DNA from: Hymenobacter amundsenii
GTDB lineage: Bacteria; Bacteroidota; Bacteroidia; Cytophagales; Hymenobacteraceae
DNA length: 64,000 nt
Assembly (NCBI RefSeq): GCF_002204745.1
Contig: NZ_NIRR01000002.1
Location: 124,001-188,000 of the forward strand
Direction of reading: 5' to 3'
Shown: positions 28,206-36,109 of the stretch, one piece after another
Position numbering within the stretch: position 1 is the stretch's first letter
How the letters are laid out: every line of letters starts with the position of its first letter
Notes under the pieces: generated by a model
The model's database searches: none
Told to the model about the DNA's origin: nothing
What the model saw: the letters and a program-made list of their open reading frames with translations, nothing else
Translations under genes and position numbers: made by a program

Positions 28206-28306
28206 TTCGTTTTTCGTTGATTGTTTTTCGTTATACGGGCCTGCCGGAGATACTTAGGTGTCATTCGGCAGGCCCGAATAACGAAAAACAATCAACGAAA
28301 AACGAA
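28206..28306. repeat. 41-bp inverted repeat between ettA and the amidase gene
   Basis: Arms 28206-28246 and 28266-28306 are reverse complements with one mismatch in 41; the loop is 19 bases. The arms consist of AT-rich words (ttcgtttttcgttgattg) joined to a GC-rich inner part (cgggcctgccg). The left arm begins three bases after the ettA stop codon and the right arm ends three bases before the amidase ATG, so it fills the whole spacer. Confidence 0.92.
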
Positions 28307-28309
28307 GCC

Positions 28310-29796
28310 ATGACCTTTGCCGAATACGACCAGCTCGATGGCCTTGCCCAAGCTGACCTGGTACGCCGGGGCCAGCTCACGGCCGCCGAGTTGTGCGCCG
28401 CCGCCGTGGCCCGCGCCGAAGCCGTGAACCCACGTATCAATGCCGTCGTGTTGCCGCTCTATGAAGCGGCCGGAGCGCGGGCGCGGCAGGGTTGCCGGCC
28501 GGGCCGCTCGGGGGCGTGCCGTTTCTGCTCAAGGATTTCGGGGCGCAGTACGCGGGCGCACCGCACAGTTCCGGCAGCCGGGCACTGCGGGGCTTCGTGC
28601 CGGGGCAGGATGCCGAGTTGGTGCGGCGCTGGCAGGCGGCGGGCCTCAATATGCTGGGCAAAACCAACACGCCCGAGTTTGCGCTTATGGGCGTAACCGA
28701 GCCGGTGCTGTTTGGGGCCTGCCGCAACCCCTGGAACCTCGACCACACGCCCGGCGGCTCCAGCGGCGGGGCGGCGGCAGCCGTGGCGGCCGGCATTGTG
28801 CCGGTGGCCGGGGCCGGCGACGGGGGCGGGTCCATCCGGATTCCGGCAGCCTGCTGCGGGCTGTTCGGCCTCAAGCCCAGCCGGGGCCGCAACCCCACCG
28901 GCCCCGAGCAGGGCGAGAAGTGGCAGGGTGCGGCCGTCGAGCACGTGCTCAGCCGCTCGGTGCGCGACAGCGCGGCCCTGCTCGACGCCACCGCCGGCCC
29001 CGATGCCGGTGCGCCTTACTTCTTGCCTAACCCCGCGCGGCCGTATCTGGAAGAAGTGAGCCGCGAGCCCGGCCGCCTGCGCATCGGCTTTAGTTTGGGC
29101 CATCCGCTGGGCAAGCCCCTGCACCCGGAGTGCGCCACTGCCGTGCGCGACGCGGCCCACCTGCTCGAAAGCCTGGGCCACGAGGTGGAGGAAGTGCCGC
29201 TGCCCTTCGATGGCCAGGCCGTGGCACGGGCGTTTCTGATGCTGTACTTCGGCGAAACCGGGGCCAGTATTGCGGCGCTGGAAAAGCACTTGGGCCGCCC
29301 GGCCCGCCCCGCCGATGTGGAGCCCACTACCTGGCTGCTGGGTCTGCTGGGCCGCACCTACTCGGCCGCCGACTTTGCCGGTGCCCGCCACTCCTGGAAC
29401 GACTGCGCCCGCAGCCTCGGTCGCTTCCACCAAACCTACGACTTGCTGCTCACGCCCACGTTGGCCGTGCCCCCAGTGCGCATCGGCGAGCTGCAACCCA
29501 AGCCTACCGAGCAGCTGCTGCTGAAACTGGTGAATACCTTCGGGCTGGGCGGCCTTATCCGCCTCTCGGGCATTGTGGAGCAACTGGCCGAGCAGAGCCT
29601 CGAAAAAACGCCCTACACCCAATTTGTCAACCTCACGGGCCAGCCCGCCATGTCGGTGCCCCTGCACTGGACCACCGACGGCCTGCCCTGCGGGGTGCAG
29701 TTCGTGGCCCCGATGGGCGCCGAAGATGTGCTGTTTCGCGTGGCCAGCCAGTTGGAGCAGGCCCGGCCGTGGTTTGATAAGCGGCCGGTTATTTAG
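28310..29796 (+). pseudogene. Amidase (amidase-signature family), interrupted by a frameshift
   Basis: Restoring one base yields about 495 residues, the normal length for the family, which hydrolyses amide bonds with a Ser-cisSer-Lys triad. The N-terminal part (MTFAEYDQLDGLAQADLVRRGQLTAAELC...) is in one frame to about 28489; the rest (PLGGVPFLLKDFGAQYAG onward) is in another. The break is at 28489-28491 (CAG GG then TTG), consistent with loss of one G from a short G run. The catalytic Lys (LLKDF) and the Gly/Ser-rich signature (GGSSGGAAAAVAAG, then GDGGGSIRIPA) are intact after the break. It may be a real recent mutation or an assembly error. Substrate unknown. Confidence 0.85.
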
Positions 29797-29834
29797 TAGT
29801 TCTGGAGGTGGCTTATCTCCTTAGGCCCTTGGCA

Positions 29835-30794
29835 TTACTGCGCCCCAGCCACCCGCATCGCCAGCAAATACACCCCTTCGGAGGCCGTGATGAAGAGGGT
29901 TTTGCGGTCGGGGCCGGCGAAGCAGACGTTGGCGGTCCACTTTTCGGGTAATGCAATGTGGGCCAGGAGCTTGCCGGCGGGGCTGTACACCGTCACGCCG
30001 TCGCCCGTGAGATACACGTTGCCTTCTCGGTCCAGGGTCATGCCATCGGAGCCCAGGGGCGCGAAGGGCTGGCGGTTGCTGAGGCGGCTGGTGGGGCCGA
30101 TGTCGTAGCGGTAGGTCTGGTTGGCTTCAATATCGGCCACGTAAAGCGTGCGGCCGTCGGGGGTGCCGATGATGCCGTTGGGCTGGCGGAGCTGGTCGGC
30201 CACCTGCACGGGCTGGCTTTGGCCGGGGGGCAGGTAGTACACGTGCCGGCCGCCGAGGAGGCTATCGGGGGCCTGGCGGGTCCAGTAGGGGCGCTGGTAG
30301 TAGGGGTCGGTGAAGTAGATGCCCTGGGTTTTGGGGTTCACCCACAGGTCGTTGGGGCCGTTGAGGGTGCGCCCGCCCGCGTCGCGTAGCAGCACGGTCA
30401 CGGTTTCGTCGGGCGCGATGGACCAGAGTTCGTTCTGACCGTCGGCGCAGGCCAGCAGGTTGCCCTGGCCGTCGAAGTAGAGCCCGTTCGAGCGGCCGGC
30501 CGGCTCCAGGAATACACCGAGCTTTTGGGTGCCAAAGTCGTAGCGCCAGATTTGGTTGTGGGGCTGGTCGGTGAAGTAGACGTTGCCGGCCCGGTCGGGG
30601 GCGGGGCCTTCGGTGAAGCTGAACTGCCGGGCCAGCAACTGGGGCGTGGCCCCGGCCGCTACCGGGCTGACCTCCTGCTTATTGGCTCCGGCCGTGCCCG
30701 GCTGGCCGACGCGGGAGGTGCAGGCCGGCGCTGCCAGCAGCAAGGCCAGGCCCAGGGTGGCGGGGCGGAAACCGGAAAGAACAGGATAGCGCAT
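29835..30794 (-). CDS. SMP-30/gluconolactonase family lipoprotein
   Basis: A 319-residue beta-propeller hydrolase with a lipoprotein leader (LLLAAPAC, Cys25). Family segments include FTEGPAPDRAGNVYFTDQ, NDLWVNPKTQGIYFTDP, QPNGIIGTPDGRTLYVAD and GSDGMTLDREGNVYLT, which carry the Glu, Asn and Asp metal ligands expected for lactonases. It would act on sugar lactones in the periplasm. It converges with the amidase gene (38-bp gap) and is divergent from trehalase, which suggests a sugar-utilisation setting. Confidence 0.88.
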   Translation of the reverse strand: MRYPVLSGFRPATLGLALLLAAPACTSRVGQPGTAGANKQEVSPVAAGATPQLLARQFSFTEGPAPDRAGNVYFTDQPHNQIWRYDFGTQKLGVFLEPAGRSNGLYFDGQGNLLACADGQNELWSIAPDETVTVLLRDAGGRTLNGPNDLWVNPKTQGIYFTDPYYQRPYWTRQAPDSLLGGRHVYYLPPGQSQPVQVADQLRQPNGIIGTPDGRTLYVADIEANQTYRYDIGPTSRLSNRQPFAPLGSDGMTLDREGNVYLTGDGVTVYSPAGKLLAHIALPEKWTANVCFAGPDRKTLFITASEGVYLLAMRVAGAQ

Positions 30795-30899
30795 AGTCGG
30801 AGCAACAGCAGAAAGTCAAATGTAAACAACCCCCTTGCTCCTTCAGCCGTCCACTTAAATCTTTCTACTTTCCTGCTGCTGCTTTTCGCCCTTCATTCC

Positions 30900-32509
30900 G
30901 TGAAAAAACTGTTTTTCCTTCTCGCTGGCTGCTGGCTGCCGCTTTTGTTGCCCGCCCAAACGCCAACTCCGACTGCTGCCGTGCGGCCAGCGTCGCCCCG
31001 GCAGCTGTTTCCGGGCCTGTTCGAGGCCGTGCAGCTGGGTGGGGTGTTTCCCGATAACAAAACCTTCGTCGATGCCGAGCCCCGCGACGCCCCGGCCGTT
31101 ATTCTGGCCGACTACGCCCTTCGGAAGGGCCAGCCGGGATTTCAACTGCGCGAATTCGTGGAAACGCACTTCCAGGTACCCACCGATACCGGCCCCACTT
31201 ACCGCTCCGACGTTGCCCGGGGCCTGCGCCACCACCTCGATACGCTCTGGACCGTGTTGGAGCGGCCGGGCCAGGCGGCGGCGGGGCCCTACTCGTCGCT
31301 GCTGCCATTGCCCCAGGCCTATGTGGTGCCCGGCGGCCGGTTTCGGGAGGTGTACTACTGGGATTCGTACTTCACGATGCTGGGCCTGCGCGAAAGCGGC
31401 CGCCCCGCACTCATTCGGGGCATGGTCGACAACTTTGCTTATCTAGTGAGCCGCTACGGTTTCATTCCCAACGGCAACCGCACTTACTACCTCACCCGCT
31501 CGCAGCCCCCGTTTTTTGGCCGTATGATTACGCTGCTGGCCGCCATGCAGCCCACGCCCGCCCGCGCTGACTCGGTGCAGCTGGCCTACGACCCGGCCCT
31601 GCGCCGCGAGTACGCTTTCTGGATGGCCGCCGCCGACTCGGTGCCCCCGGCGAGGTCCGTCGCAGCGTCGTGCGTCTGTCCGATGGCACGCTGCTCAACC
31701 GCTACTGGGACCAGAGCGCCGAGCCCCGCGAAGAATCGTATCGGGAAGATGTGGCCGTGGCCGCCCGCGCCACTAACCGCCCCGCCGCCGACGTGTACCG
31801 CAACCTGCGGGCCGCCGCCGCCTCGGGCTGGGACTTCAGCAGCCGCTGGTTCGTGCCCGGCCAGGGCCTCGAATCCATCCGGACCACCGCGCTGGTGCCC
31901 GTCGACCTCAACTGCCTGCTCTACGAAGTGGAGCTACAGCTGGCCCGCACCAGCCGCCTGCGCCAGGATAAAGCCGCTGCCACCCAACTCGAAAACCGCG
32001 CCCGGGCCCGCCGCCGCGCGTTGCTGCGCTACTGCTGGGACAAAAAGGCCGGCTGGTTTCTCGACTACGATTTCGAGCATCGCCAACCTTCGCCTGTACG
32101 TACCCTGGCAGGCGTGCTGCCGCTTACGGTGGGCATTGCTACCCCCGCGCAGGCCCGGCAGGTAGCAGCCGGCCTGCGCCGCGACTTTCTCAAAGCCGGC
32201 GGCCTGGTTACCACTCTCAGCCGCACTGGCCAGCAGTGGGACGCGCCCAACGCCTGGGCCCCGTTGCAATGGCTGGCCGTAACGGGCCTGCGTCGCTACC
32301 ACGAAACGGCGCTGGCCCATACCATCGTCGGCCGTTGGATGGCTCTCAACGAGCAGGTGTTCCGGCGAATCGGGAAGCTGATGGAGAAGTACGACGTCGA
32401 AAACCCTACCGCGCCCGGCGGCGGCGGCGAGTACCCACTTCAGGATGGTTTCGGCTGGACCAATGGTGTCTGGCTCGACTTCCAACGCTCGGTACCCCAG
32501 CCCCGCTAA
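30900..32509 (+). pseudogene. Periplasmic trehalase (GH37), interrupted by a frameshift
   Basis: Hydrolyses trehalose to glucose. Restoring one base gives about 536 residues, a normal GH37 length. The GTG start at 30900 opens a signal peptide (VKKLFFLLAGCWLPLLLPAQ). Trehalase signature 1 (PGGRFREVYYWDSY) lies in the first frame and signature 2 (QWDAPNAWAP) in the second, with the glycine-rich GGGGEYPLQDGFGWTNGV near the end. The frame changes at 31644-31650, a CCCCC run where CCCCCC would keep DSVPPGEVRRSVVRLSDGT in frame. Catalytic segments on both sides are well preserved, pointing to a recent lesion or a homopolymer sequencing error. Confidence 0.87.
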
Positions 32510-32583
32510 CGGAGCCATTGGTGGCGGTCAGCATTTATGGCTGGCTGAATACGCCAAGACTTCGAACAGCTTTTAAACCAGCG

Positions 32584-32638
32584 GAGCCCGAATGGGGCAG
32601 CGTCTATCACACGGATAGATGCTGCTCCATTCGGGCTC
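32584..32638. terminator. 24-bp hairpin between convergent genes
   Basis: Arms 32584-32607 and 32615-32638 pair with two mismatches in 24 bp around a 7-base loop. It lies between the ends of trehalase (+) and the small exported protein gene (-) and is probably a bidirectional stop; no T-run follows. Confidence 0.65.
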
Positions 32639-32675
32639 AACGCAACCTGCGCATGACCACTAAGTCAAGCCAAGG

Positions 32676-32963
32676 CTACAGTTTGCCGTTTTCGTTTGAT
32701 TTGGGCTCGTCGCGGAACAACTCGTTATTTAGTACGGCCTGGGCATAAGGCGTCAGGCCCTTTTTGGCCTTGCGCTGCTCGCGCCGGCTGAGTTTAGGTC
32801 CTTCCTCCACTTGTCCAGCGGCTTGGTCTTGGGCCAGTGTGCGCTGGGGGCCGTTGGCAGAAGCAGTGGCCGCTCTTTCAGCTGAAGTGGTCGTAGTTTG
32901 GGCCTGAGCCGGCAGTAAGGCAGCTGAACCGAGCAGCACCAAAAGAGTAGCAATAGATTTCAT
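32676..32963 (-). CDS. Small exported hypothetical protein
   Basis: A 95-residue protein from ATG 32963, with a signal peptide (MKSIATLLVLLGSAALLPAQA) and a charged mature part including KLSRREQRKAKKGLTPYAQAVLNNELFRDE. The longer upstream frame lacks a signal and runs into AT-rich promoter-like DNA. No family recognised. Confidence 0.55.
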   Translation of the reverse strand: MKSIATLLVLLGSAALLPAQAQTTTTSAERAATASANGPQRTLAQDQAAGQVEEGPKLSRREQRKAKKGLTPYAQAVLNNELFRDEPKSNENGKL

Positions 32964-33141
32964 ACAAAAAGTAACTGAGAGCGAAGAGATTAGGTGATAT
33001 GCATCCGCCAAGCGAAACGGCCAGCGAGAAAGTCAATGAGATATTCTCGACTAAAATGATGTGCTGAATCAAATTATAAACTTGACTCTGCAATAATAAG
33101 ACAAATTATTTATTGATAAAATTATAAAAACAAAATTTTAC
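32964..33141. other. AT-rich upstream region of the small exported gene
   Basis: About 180 bp, markedly AT-rich from 33055 on (runs of A and T, including ttataaac and aattatttattgataaaatt). It should include the promoter of the gene starting at 32963. No coding sequence or long inverted repeat seen. Confidence 0.4.
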
Positions 33142-33178
33142 AAAAAAAAGCCCTCTCCGAATATGGAAAGGGCTTTCT
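33142..33178 (-). terminator. Rho-independent terminator
   Basis: On the minus strand, AGAAAGCCCTTTCC, loop, GGAGAGGGCTTTTTTTT: an approximately 11-bp stem with a T8 run, about 30 bp after the stop of the gene at 33206-33460. Confidence 0.85.
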
Positions 33179-33205
33179 AGTTGCTGGTAGGGTGTGAAAG
33201 GAGCG

Positions 33206-33460
33206 TTACTTGTTATCGTCGAGGGCTTCGGCTGTTTTAGCAACGGCAATAACCGCTACGGTGGCCAGCAGGGCAATACCGATAACAAGCTGCACGGGCG
33301 TGAAACTACGCGAGGCCTTGCGCAACAGGGTACTGCTGTGCTTGATCATGTCATCAAATTGGTCGTGTTCGCCCTGAAACACTTTATACCCGCTTTGCAG
33401 CGTGTTGATAATGTCTTCGGGTAGAATTTTTTCTACTTCAGCGGAGAGGTGGTTGCTCAT
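33206..33460 (-). CDS. Small tail-anchored membrane protein, hypothetical
   Basis: An 84-residue protein with a soluble charged N-terminal half (VEKILPEDIINTLQSGYKVFQGEHDQFDDMIK) and one C-terminal membrane helix (FTPVQLVIGIALLATVAVIAVA) followed by a short polar tail. No signal peptide; the topology suggests a cytoplasmic N-terminus. Function unknown. It has its own terminator. Confidence 0.65.
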   Translation of the reverse strand: MSNHLSAEVEKILPEDIINTLQSGYKVFQGEHDQFDDMIKHSSTLLRKASRSFTPVQLVIGIALLATVAVIAVAKTAEALDDNK

Positions 33461-33627
33461 GGTTGATAAAGGCAGCAGCGGCTAAAAAAGGATCAGACGG
33501 CCGCCCAAACCGACGGCCTTTCCTTCTCTACGCAAGTCGGCCAATTTTGATACCCGGTGGCCGAAAGAAAACGCTACGGTTGAGCCTGCCAGGGTTGCCC
33601 ACCGGGGACATCCCATTATCACCAAGA

Positions 33628-33656
33628 AGCCCCACCGCCGGTATAGCAGTGGGGCT
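33628..33656 (-). terminator. Possible terminator of the protease gene
   Basis: 8-bp stem AGCCCCAC / GTGGGGCT with a 13-base loop, 27 bp after the stop of the minus-strand protease gene. The T-run is poor. Confidence 0.4.
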
Positions 33657-33682
33657 GAGCAAATCGATTGGTAGCCGTTGGC

Positions 33683-34879
33683 TTATTCGTACACTTTCAC
33701 CACGAACACGTAGTCCTGGAGCTTGCGGATTTGCTGGGGGCGCGATGCGCCGCTTAGCTGGTTGGCCCGCGGCAGGTTGTAGGGTCGGCCCGCGCCGGTG
33801 GTGCTAAGCGAATCCACGAGGTGCATCAGGTACGACGACTTAGTGGCAAAGGCGGCGCTTTGCACGTCCATCTGCCGGCCACTCACCACGCCAATCAGGT
33901 TGCCCCGGTCGTCGAGCAAGGGGCCGCCCGAGTTACCCGGGTTCACCGGAATGCTCACCTGGTAGAAGTTCGTGTCGCCCTCGAAGCCCGAGCGGGCGCT
34001 CAGCGAGCCGTCGTTGAATACGAGGTCTTCGCGGGGATAGCCCAGCGTGTACACCTTCTCGCCCAAATCGGCCTGGTTGCGCTTGAACGCGTAGGGTAGG
34101 CGACCAAAGCCGATGAAATCCTTGTCGGTAATCTGCAGGATGGCCAAGTCATGGGCCACATCGGTAAATACCGGCTCGGCCCGGAACCGCTGGCGGGCAC
34201 GGTTCTCAATCAGCAGCGAATCGGCCCCCTGGATAACGTGGTAGCTGGTAACCAGGTAGCCGTCGGAGGTCAGAGCGAAGCCCGTACCGCTGAATTTACC
34301 GGGGTTGATCCGCTCGGTGGGCTGGGTAGCATCAATCTGGGTGATAGCCCGGTTCATGCTGCGCTGGTTGCGCTTGATGCGCTCTACCTCGCGGCGCAGC
34401 ATGGTGTAGCCGTTGCGCGACGATGAGCTTTGCTGGGCCGTGCGGTACATTTCCAGACCCAACAAGGTGGTGAATACGGCTAGTACGGCCACGGCGGCGG
34501 CTACCAGCATGGTGGCGCGGTGCCCCTGCCAGAAGGCCCGCAGCTTCTCCTCGGTGCGCGACACGCGCAGCATGGGGCGCGGGGCGGGGCGGGCGGTGAG
34601 CTGTTCGCGGCGCTCATCCTGGTCAGCCGCTTTGGCCAAATCGAGGCGCGGGGCCTGCTCGGCGACCATGGCGGCATGAATGGTTTGGAGCCGGCGCCGC
34701 AACGCCTGCCGCCGCCCGTACGCCGTGAGCATGCCCGTCAGCTTCTCGAACTCGCTCAGGCGCTGGGCCAGTTCGGGGTCGGCGGCGAGGCGGTGTTCCA
34801 GGGCCGCCTGTTCCTCGTCGGCCAGTCCGCCGGCGCGGTAGGCTTCAAATAAGGCGTAGTAGTCGGCTTCGGTTTTCAT
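33683..34879 (-). CDS. Membrane-bound trypsin-like (S1C/HtrA-type) protease with anti-sigma-like cytoplasmic domain
   Basis: A 398-residue protein. Residues 1-60 resemble the helical head of anti-sigma factors (YYALFEAYRAGGLADEEQAALEHRLAADPELAQRLSEFE), though without zinc ligands. A basic linker leads to one membrane helix (about 122-143). The periplasmic part (195-398) is a chymotrypsin-fold serine protease with an apparent triad of His214 (TSYHVIQG), Asp244 (AHDLAIL) and Ser317 (NPGNSGGPL). There is no PDZ domain. The start at 34879 is set by the anti-sigma-like head; longer forms would read into the repeat. It lies directly downstream of an ECF sigma factor gene, so membrane-linked control of that factor is likely (inference). 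Confidence 0.87.
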   Translation of the reverse strand: MKTEADYYALFEAYRAGGLADEEQAALEHRLAADPELAQRLSEFEKLTGMLTAYGRRQALRRRLQTIHAAMVAEQAPRLDLAKAADQDERREQLTARPAPRPMLRVSRTEEKLRAFWQGHRATMLVAAAVAVLAVFTTLLGLEMYRTAQQSSSSRNGYTMLRREVERIKRNQRSMNRAITQIDATQPTERINPGKFSGTGFALTSDGYLVTSYHVIQGADSLLIENRARQRFRAEPVFTDVAHDLAILQITDKDFIGFGRLPYAFKRNQADLGEKVYTLGYPREDLVFNDGSLSARSGFEGDTNFYQVSIPVNPGNSGGPLLDDRGNLIGVVSGRQMDVQSAAFATKSSYLMHLVDSLSTTGAGRPYNLPRANQLSGASRPQQIRKLQDYVFVVKVYE

Positions 34880-34889
34880 GTTGGAAGAC

Positions 34890-34984
34890 GTGAGGATAGA
34901 GAAGTGAGAGGTGAGAGAGGGTATTATTGGAAGCGGAAAGGGCCGACAGAAAAAATGTCTCACTTCTCACTTCTCCATCCTCAC
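34890..34984. repeat. 27-bp inverted repeat between sigma factor and protease genes
   Basis: Arms 34890-34916 and 34958-34984 are reverse complements with two mismatches in 27. The arms are made of gtgaggat, gagaagtgaga and gtgaga words. It spans most of the 112-bp spacer between the sigma factor stop and the protease start. Confidence 0.82.
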
Positions 34985-34991
34985 TTCTTTA

Positions 34992-35573
34992 TCAATTAAG
35001 CTCCTGATACTGGCTGAAGAAGAGTTTTTTCAGCCGGACCAGGCACTTGTATTTCTGGTTTTTGGCGTTGTCGGCGTTGGTATAACCAAACTCGGCCGTG
35101 AGTTGCTGCATCGATTTATCGAGCAGGTAAAAGCCTTCGAGCAGGGAGCGGCAAGGCTCCCCAATCAGATCCAGGGCCTGGGACATGGTGCCCAACTGCC
35201 GGTCCCGTTCCTCGGCCAACTCCAGGTCGGCCTCGGCTCCGGTTTCGAGGAAGGGCTCATGGTCTTCGAGGCGGCCGCCGAAGCGGTTTTTCTCGGCGAG
35301 CCGCTTAAGCCACAGACGACGGCATACGGCGTAGAGGTACGTTTTGATCTGGCAGCTTAGCTCTAAAGAGCCTTCGCGCACCTTCTCATAAAACACCATT
35401 ACGCCCTCCTGGTACACGTCCTGGGCTTCGTCGTCGGTACCACTGTTTTGCAGTACGTAATGCGAAATCATAGGAAAATGCAGCCGGTAGAGTTGGGCCA
35501 GCGCCCGGTCGTCGTCGCGGCGGATGGCCGCCACGAACTCCTCATCGGTGTAGGAAGGTTGTCCCTTACCCAT
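34992..35573 (-). CDS. ECF-type RNA polymerase sigma factor
   Basis: A 193-residue sigma-70 family factor. Region 2 is represented by ALAQLYRLHFPMISHYVLQNSGTDDEAQDVYQEGVMVFYEKV and region 4 by SRSLLEGFYLLDKSMQQLTAEFGYTNADNAKNQKYKCLVRLKKLF (helix-turn-helix near 155-185). The form with TNADNAKNQKYKC in region 4 is characteristic of Bacteroidota ECF factors. It is paired with the protease/anti-sigma-like gene just downstream. Confidence 0.9.
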   Translation of the reverse strand: MGKGQPSYTDEEFVAAIRRDDDRALAQLYRLHFPMISHYVLQNSGTDDEAQDVYQEGVMVFYEKVREGSLELSCQIKTYLYAVCRRLWLKRLAEKNRFGGRLEDHEPFLETGAEADLELAEERDRQLGTMSQALDLIGEPCRSLLEGFYLLDKSMQQLTAEFGYTNADNAKNQKYKCLVRLKKLFFSQYQELN

Positions 35574-35706
35574 TCGCTTTGTTGGTTAATACGGGAGGGG
35601 CGGTTGGGTAACCCGCCAAAAGTTTATTTTTCGGCAGTGGGTTACTGTTGGCCGATTCTGGGATGAACTACGTTTTTCGGACAACTATTTCCAACCAACT
35701 CCCCTC

Positions 35707-35943
35707 ATGAAAAATTTCCTGAAAGTATCTGCCTTGGTGGCCGTATTCGCCGCTGCCCTCACTTCGTGCGAGCAGAAGCCCGTAGAAGCCACCACGACTA
35801 CGGATACCACCACGATGGATGCTACCACCACGACGATGGACACCACCGCAGTTATGTCGTCGACCGACACTACTGTTGTAGTTCCTACCACGATGGAGGC
35901 TACTACCACGACCACGACCACTACTACGGAAGAGGTGAAGTAA
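35707..35943 (+). CDS. Thr-rich small lipoprotein
   Basis: A 78-residue lipoprotein (MKNFLKVSALVAVFAAALTSC, lipobox LTSC) whose mature part is almost entirely Thr, Met, Asp, Val and Ala, with runs of up to nine threonines. It appears disordered and may be O-glycosylated (Bacteroidota glycosylate D-T/S-A/M-type sites, and DTT/DAT-like words recur). Divergent from the sigma factor gene and followed by a good terminator. Confidence 0.65.
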   Translation: MKNFLKVSALVAVFAAALTSCEQKPVEATTTTDTTTMDATTTTMDTTAVMSSTDTTVVVPTTMEATTTTTTTTTEEVK

Positions 35944-35972
35944 TGGCCCGCCGGCTTGGCCGGTGCGCTTGC

Positions 35973-36013
35973 CAACCCGGGTTCTGCTGCTGCGGAGCCC
36001 GGGTTGTTTTTTT
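35973..36013 (+). terminator. Rho-independent terminator
   Basis: CAACCCGGG, loop, CCCGGGTTG followed by T7, 30 bp after the Thr-rich lipoprotein gene. Confidence 0.88.
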
Positions 36014-36109
36014 GCCCAAAGCCAAGCCGCAAGGTAAGGCTATTGACCGGAAACGACCATTGGATGCATCTGGGGGAGCTGTGCCCGGGGCCGTGAAGCC
36101 GGTGGGCCG

